DNA of 64,000 bases from Rhizobiales bacterium 62-47. Its GTDB lineage: Bacteria; Pseudomonadota; Alphaproteobacteria; Rhizobiales; Xanthobacteraceae. The notes under the pieces were generated by a model. The model had not been told where the DNA came from. It saw nothing but the letters and a program-made list of their open reading frames with translations, and did not search any database. Every line of letters starts with the position of its first letter. Position 1 is the first letter of the stretch. The position numbers and the translations under genes were made by a program. Positions 61,834 to 64,000 of the stretch are shown here, one piece after another. The stretch spans positions 1 to 64,000 of the forward strand of contig MKVX01000011.1 in the NCBI GenBank assembly GCA_001899255.1. The letters run 5' to 3'.

Positions 61834-62035
61834 GCCCGTTCTCCAGCGTTGCTTTCTCTGTTCCATTGTTGGCGCGACGGTTCGCCCGGTCAAGCTTCCA
61901 GCTGCGCTCTATCGAACTTGCGCAGCTGTAAGTCCGAAAATTGTACTGTTCTCTGATCTGCCCCCTTTCAGTAAAGTCTTTGAGCGTGAATCCACGCGAG
62001 CGGCCAGCTCAATTCGCGAAAGGCTATACCGCACG

Positions 62036-63052
62036 ATGACAAGCCCAGACTTTTCGACCGTGTCGCTCGTCACTGGATTCCTTGGAAGCGGAAAAACCAC
62101 GCTAATGCGTGAACTTTTGCGCGACCCCGCTCTGAAGGATGCCGCGGTCATCGTCAATGAATTCGGCGAGATCGGCCTCGACCATCAGCTCATGGAAAGC
62201 AATTCGCAGAAACCGGTCCTTTTGGAGAGTGGCTGCATTTGTTGCACGCTGGACGGAAGCCTCGTCGAGACATTGGAAAACCTGCATCGCCAGCGTCGCA
62301 GCGGAACGGTCCCGCCGTTTCGCAACGTATTGATCGAAACCACGGGGCTCGCTGAACCTGCTCCCATCATCCACGAACTGTTCGACAACCGTGCCGTCCG
62401 TCTTGGCTTCACGCTGAACCGGGTCATCACCCTGGTCGACGCTGTCAACGGATGGACCACGTTGGATAGGCACGAAGTTGCGGTTCGGCAGGCCGCATTG
62501 GCAGATACCATACTGGTCAGCAAGACGGACCTTGCACCGACCGATGCCGTCGAACGGCTGATGTCGCGAATATCCGTCATCAATCCAATCGCGCGACTCT
62601 TACGGGTAGAAAAAGGTCAATCAAACAACGAGGCGCTTTGGCATCGGCTTGATGATCCAATCGTCGGCGAGATGACGGGTTGGTCCGAACTGTCGCATCG
62701 TGCGATGCGACCAAGTCACGACGGCCATTCTGCGCACCACGATCATGATCGCATTGCAACCGCTGCGGTGCGACTAACCACGCCTATATCCCTCGCTCCA
62801 TTTAGTGCCTGGCTCGAACAAGCAATCGCAGCCTATGGCGACGATTTGTTACGCATCAAAGGAATACTCAACATCGAGGGGAGAACTCGACCGGTCGTGA
62901 TTCACGGTGTTCAACGGGTTTTTCACCCTCCTGTCGAGCTGAATGCGTGGCCTGACAGCGATCGAACGTCTCGCCTGATCCTCATACTCCACGACATCGA
63001 GCCGAACGGCTTGATCCGCTCCCTGCGTCAGGCGCTTGCATCGCGCGAATGA
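62036..63052 (+). CDS. CobW/COG0523 family GTPase (metal chaperone)
   Basis: A 338-residue G3E-family GTPase: Walker A GFLGSGKTTL, switch region VNEFGEIGLDH, the metal motif GCICCT, Walker B ETTGLAEPAP, guanine motif SKTD, a short His-rich stretch (HDGHSAHHDHD) and the C-terminal CobW domain ending with RIKGILNIEGR. Such proteins deliver zinc or another metal to target enzymes. Standing next to a metalloenzyme-rich catabolic cluster it may serve one of these enzymes, but no zinc-uptake box is seen. Confidence 0.93.
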   Translation: MTSPDFSTVSLVTGFLGSGKTTLMRELLRDPALKDAAVIVNEFGEIGLDHQLMESNSQKPVLLESGCICCTLDGSLVETLENLHRQRRSGTVPPFRNVLIETTGLAEPAPIIHELFDNRAVRLGFTLNRVITLVDAVNGWTTLDRHEVAVRQAALADTILVSKTDLAPTDAVERLMSRISVINPIARLLRVEKGQSNNEALWHRLDDPIVGEMTGWSELSHRAMRPSHDGHSAHHDHDRIATAAVRLTTPISLAPFSAWLEQAIAAYGDDLLRIKGILNIEGRTRPVVIHGVQRVFHPPVELNAWPDSDRTSRLILILHDIEPNGLIRSLRQALASRE

Positions 63053-63091
63053 GCCTCGCGCGTTGCGCGTTCCCAGCATAACGCACGACGG

Positions 63092-63113
63092 CCGCCGGAC
63101 CTCAATCCGGCGG
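63092..63113. terminator. stem-loop between convergent CobW and RidA genes
   Basis: Perfect 8-bp inverted repeat CCGCCGGA / TCCGGCGG with a 6-nt loop, in the middle of the 78-base space between convergent genes. No clear T-run on either strand. It probably serves as a two-way terminator. Confidence 0.5.
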
Positions 63114-63130
63114 ACGACGTCACTGCACCG

Positions 63131-63526
63131 CTATTCCGAGTCGTTCACCGCCGCAATCATGATCATCTCAAGCTTCAGCGACGGTTGCGTAAGCGATGCC
63201 TCGAAGCAAGCTCGCGCCGGAGGATTCTTCTGATCGATCCAGCTATCCCAAACGGCGTTGACCTCATCGAGATCTGACATGTCCGCAAGAACGATGGCAA
63301 CGAATAACAGGTTCGACCGGCTGCTTCCGAGGACATCCAGGCGCCCCTGAGCCTTCTGAAACAACTGCCTGCATTGCTCGGCGGCGCTCAGATTGCCATC
63401 ATAAGGCGCTTGCGGCGTAACGGCGAAATAAACCGTGTCTTTGTGCCGAACGCCCATGCTCATTCGCGGCCCTCCGTCGATCCGCTGAATGACGTCTTTC
63501 AGTTCCGAAATTTCTCCCGCCATCAT
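63131..63526 (-). CDS. RidA/YjgF family protein
   Basis: A 131-residue Rid-fold protein (MSMGVRHKDTVYFAVTP, then AAEQCRQLFQKAQGRLDVLG, NLLFVAIVLADMSDLDEVNAVW and PARACFEASL). The Arg in the PxRACFE motif needed for enamine/imine hydrolysis is present. It resembles the Rid6/Rid7-type members in catabolic clusters more than housekeeping RidA. The start may be either of two adjacent ATGs (63526/63523). Downstream of the MarR gene and in the same direction. Confidence 0.88.
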   Translation of the reverse strand: MMAGEISELKDVIQRIDGGPRMSMGVRHKDTVYFAVTPQAPYDGNLSAAEQCRQLFQKAQGRLDVLGSSRSNLLFVAIVLADMSDLDEVNAVWDSWIDQKNPPARACFEASLTQPSLKLEMIMIAAVNDSE

Positions 63527-63560
63527 GGCATTGCTCCAATAATTGCCAGTTGATTCATCG

Positions 63561-64000
63561 TCAGTCTTCGATCTCGGATTCAGCCACGGCCTTGAGTTTG
63601 TTGATGACGGAGTCGAGCGTCTTGCGCTCTTCAATCGTGAGATGCTGAAGCAATGCGACTTGCGCGCGACGTGCCTGCGGCATGATCTGCCGATAAAGTT
63701 CCAAGCCTTTGTCCGAAATCTGAAGGACATGCCTTAGCTCATGAGTTGCGTCGGCGCGCCGTTGCACCAGCTTGCGACGTTCCAGGCCGAGCAAGGCCCG
63801 ACTCATCTGCCCTTTGTCCATCTTGGAGGCATCGCGAAGCGCACGAGTCGTTCCCGATCCGTAGCGAACGAGCATGGTAAGGACGCGCCACTCGGGCAGA
63901 CTTATTTCGTGCTCGACGAGATAGCGTCTCGTGCTTATGCGAAGCAGCAACGCGCTCAAATTGGTGATGCGCATGCTGAGAAAGTCATCAACTTCAAGAT
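63561..64000 (-). CDS. MarR family regulator (cut by window edge)
   Basis: A MarR-type winged-helix regulator, at least 137 residues seen: LSALLLRISTRRYLVEHEISLPEWRVL, recognition region TTRALRDASKMDKGQMSRALLGLERRKLV, then wing and C-terminal dimerisation helix. The reading frame stays open to the last base of the window with residues that look like a normal MarR N-terminus (LEVDDFLS before the internal Met), so the true start probably lies beyond 64000. It is upstream of the RidA gene on the same strand. Confidence 0.88.
   Translation of the reverse strand, partial: LEVDDFLSMRITNLSALLLRISTRRYLVEHEISLPEWRVLTMLVRYGSGTTRALRDASKMDKGQMSRALLGLERRKLVQRRADATHELRHVLQISDKGLELYRQIMPQARRAQVALLQHLTIEERKTLDSVINKLKAVAESEIED

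Noticed and set aside
1-64000. CRISPR arrays, tRNA or rRNA genes, insertion sequences, prophage
   Set aside because: No spaced direct repeats, no tRNA-like cloverleaf arms, no transposase, integrase or phage protein motifs were seen on either strand.

Overview
This 64-kb window is chromosomal DNA of an alphaproteobacterium, most likely of the Hyphomicrobiales (Nitrobacteraceae/Xanthobacteraceae type). The reasons are the high GC content, the many branched-chain-amino-acid-type (LIV) ABC transporters, the CoxL-type molybdenum hydroxylases, the quinoprotein relay genes, and a bradyrhizobial-looking interspersed palindrome. No rRNA, tRNA, CRISPR array, phage gene or insertion sequence is visible. 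About 62 protein genes fill nearly all of the window, and most are on the minus strand.

Left part (1-13 kb): a lemA operon with two TPM-domain proteins; a lone molybdopterin hydroxylase large subunit with a DapA-like lyase/aldolase and a LysR regulator; then sulfur assimilation (a MetB-type enzyme, cysI, cysJ). An acetylpolyamine amidohydrolase and a divergent MFS transporter follow. At 14.7-17.1 kb three plus-strand genes form the 'quinoprotein relay' set (Tat-exported metallohydrolase, CxxxCW rhodanese-like protein, SoxYZ-like carrier), but no PQQ dehydrogenase is present.

Middle (17-31 kb): two complete LIV-type ABC transporters, each with a binding protein, two permeases and two ATPases. 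They flank a small catabolic group made of an AraC regulator, a cupin dioxygenase of the 2,4'-dihydroxyacetophenone dioxygenase type, a short-chain dehydrogenase and an aldehyde dehydrogenase.

31.4-38.6 kb is the most unusual block. It is an eight-gene minus-strand operon encoding, in order, a TusA-like protein, a DsrE-like protein, a small membrane protein with a CxxC in a membrane helix, a 523-residue exported tail-anchored protein of unknown family, a PhnD/PhnE/PhnC-like ABC transporter, and a fusion of a TusA-like domain to a MetE-type zinc methyltransferase core. I read it as an undescribed uptake and sulfur/alkyl-transfer system; the function is inferred, not shown.

39-54.6 kb is a second catabolic island. 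A GntR regulator heads a 12-gene, 13-kb operon (SnoaL-like protein, a third LIV transporter with a LivM-LivG fusion, LLM flavin enzyme, three-subunit molybdenum hydroxylase, PLP enzyme of the D-threonine aldolase type, amidohydrolase). Two amidases are transcribed divergently, and a palindromic operator lies between the two units. An amide or N-heterocycle is a plausible substrate.

55.9-61.5 kb carries a third catabolic unit: a Rieske oxygenase and a glutamine-synthetase-like enzyme on one strand, and a [2Fe-2S] ferredoxin, its FAD reductase and a PcaR/PobR-like IclR regulator on the other. Two copies of the same IclR-type operator lie in the divergent promoter region. The window ends with a 5-carboxymethyl-2-hydroxymuconate isomerase-like tautomerase, a CobW-type GTPase, a RidA protein and a MarR regulator that runs off the right edge.
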